In this document: piece after piece, positions 38,527 to 38,600 of the stretch
Numbering within the stretch: the stretch's first letter is position 1
Layout: every line of letters begins with the position of its first letter
Assembly (NCBI GenBank): GCA_964604015.1
Contig: CAZRXF010000005.1
Span: forward strand, 1-38,600
Direction of reading: 5' to 3'
Source of the DNA: CANNBR01 sp964604015
GTDB taxonomy: Bacteria > Babelota > Babeliae > Babelales > CAIQNR01
Length of the DNA: 38,600 nucleotides
Position numbers and translations under genes: made by a program
The notes under the pieces: generated by a model
The model's database searches: none
What the model saw: only the letters and a program-made list of their open reading frames with translations
What the model was told of the DNA's origin: nothing

Positions 38527-38600
38527 GATTTTGTATACCCCGTCTGAGTGTCAGCGTTCTCCCGTTTTTGCCGTCTGGTCTGCTGTTTTGAGGTGGGATG

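Noticed and set aside
1..38600. CRISPR array, insertion sequence, integrase or phage genes
   Set aside because: No regularly spaced direct repeats, transposase motifs, terminal inverted repeats or phage structural genes were seen. The repeats present are diverged gene paralogues.

Overview
The window reads as a stretch of chromosome from a small-genome, host-dependent bacterium. The best guess is a member of Candidatus Dependentiae (TM6) or a similar intracellular parasite of protists. This is an inference. It rests on dense packing of genes for small exported proteins with no recognisable family, local gene duplication, uptake systems for nucleosides (CNT family) and branched-chain amino acids (BrnQ), and a eukaryote-like BTB-type exported protein. 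TGA is used as a normal stop. Most genes have a clear Shine-Dalgarno (SD) sequence and use ATG.

Layout. Positions 1-333 hold a promoter and a tRNA-Val / tRNA-Asn / tRNA-Asp cluster. From 376 to about 9315 every gene is on the plus strand: an M48-type membrane peptidase, two tandem small secreted proteins, an exported DUF1796 cysteine-peptidase-like protein, a small nucleotide-kinase-like ATPase, a PLP aminotransferase translationally coupled to two paralogous secreted proteins, DNA-3-methyladenine glycosylase I, an MBL-fold hydrolase, and more secreted proteins. From 9328 to 14126 there are an exported GNAT, an ACT-domain protein, a membrane-anchored CPT-like kinase, three more secreted proteins, and a minus-strand trio (small membrane protein, VOC protein, exported CYTH protein).

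The centre (14566-20625) is a tandem array of six paralogous exported M48-like proteins. Three keep the zinc ligands and three have lost them. A terminator at 18731 separates the first four from the last two. A housekeeping block follows: two FKBP-type prolyl isomerases (minus), then rpmE and prfA (plus). Next come three minus-strand secreted proteins, two of them paralogous Cys-containing proteins, and a gene-free stretch with an orphan terminator.

From 25484 to 32350 lie a secreted protein, a CNT nucleoside transporter, a glycosyltransferase, a BrnQ carrier and PEP synthase. After two small secreted proteins on the minus strand comes a 740-residue exported protein. It has a BTB/Skp1-like N-terminus, delta-60-type propeller repeats and three acidic-hydrophobic C-terminal repeats resembling SUMO-interacting motifs. 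A frameshifted, shortened copy lies directly downstream. The window ends with galU and pheS on the minus strand.

Together, the conserved genes supply translation, protein folding, DNA repair and scavenging of host metabolites. The rest is an expanding set of exported proteins produced by local tandem duplication: at least seven paralogous sets lie side by side. The M48-like array and the BTB/delta-60/SIM-like protein are the best candidates for undescribed host-interaction systems. All functional calls come from reading motifs by eye; no database search was run.
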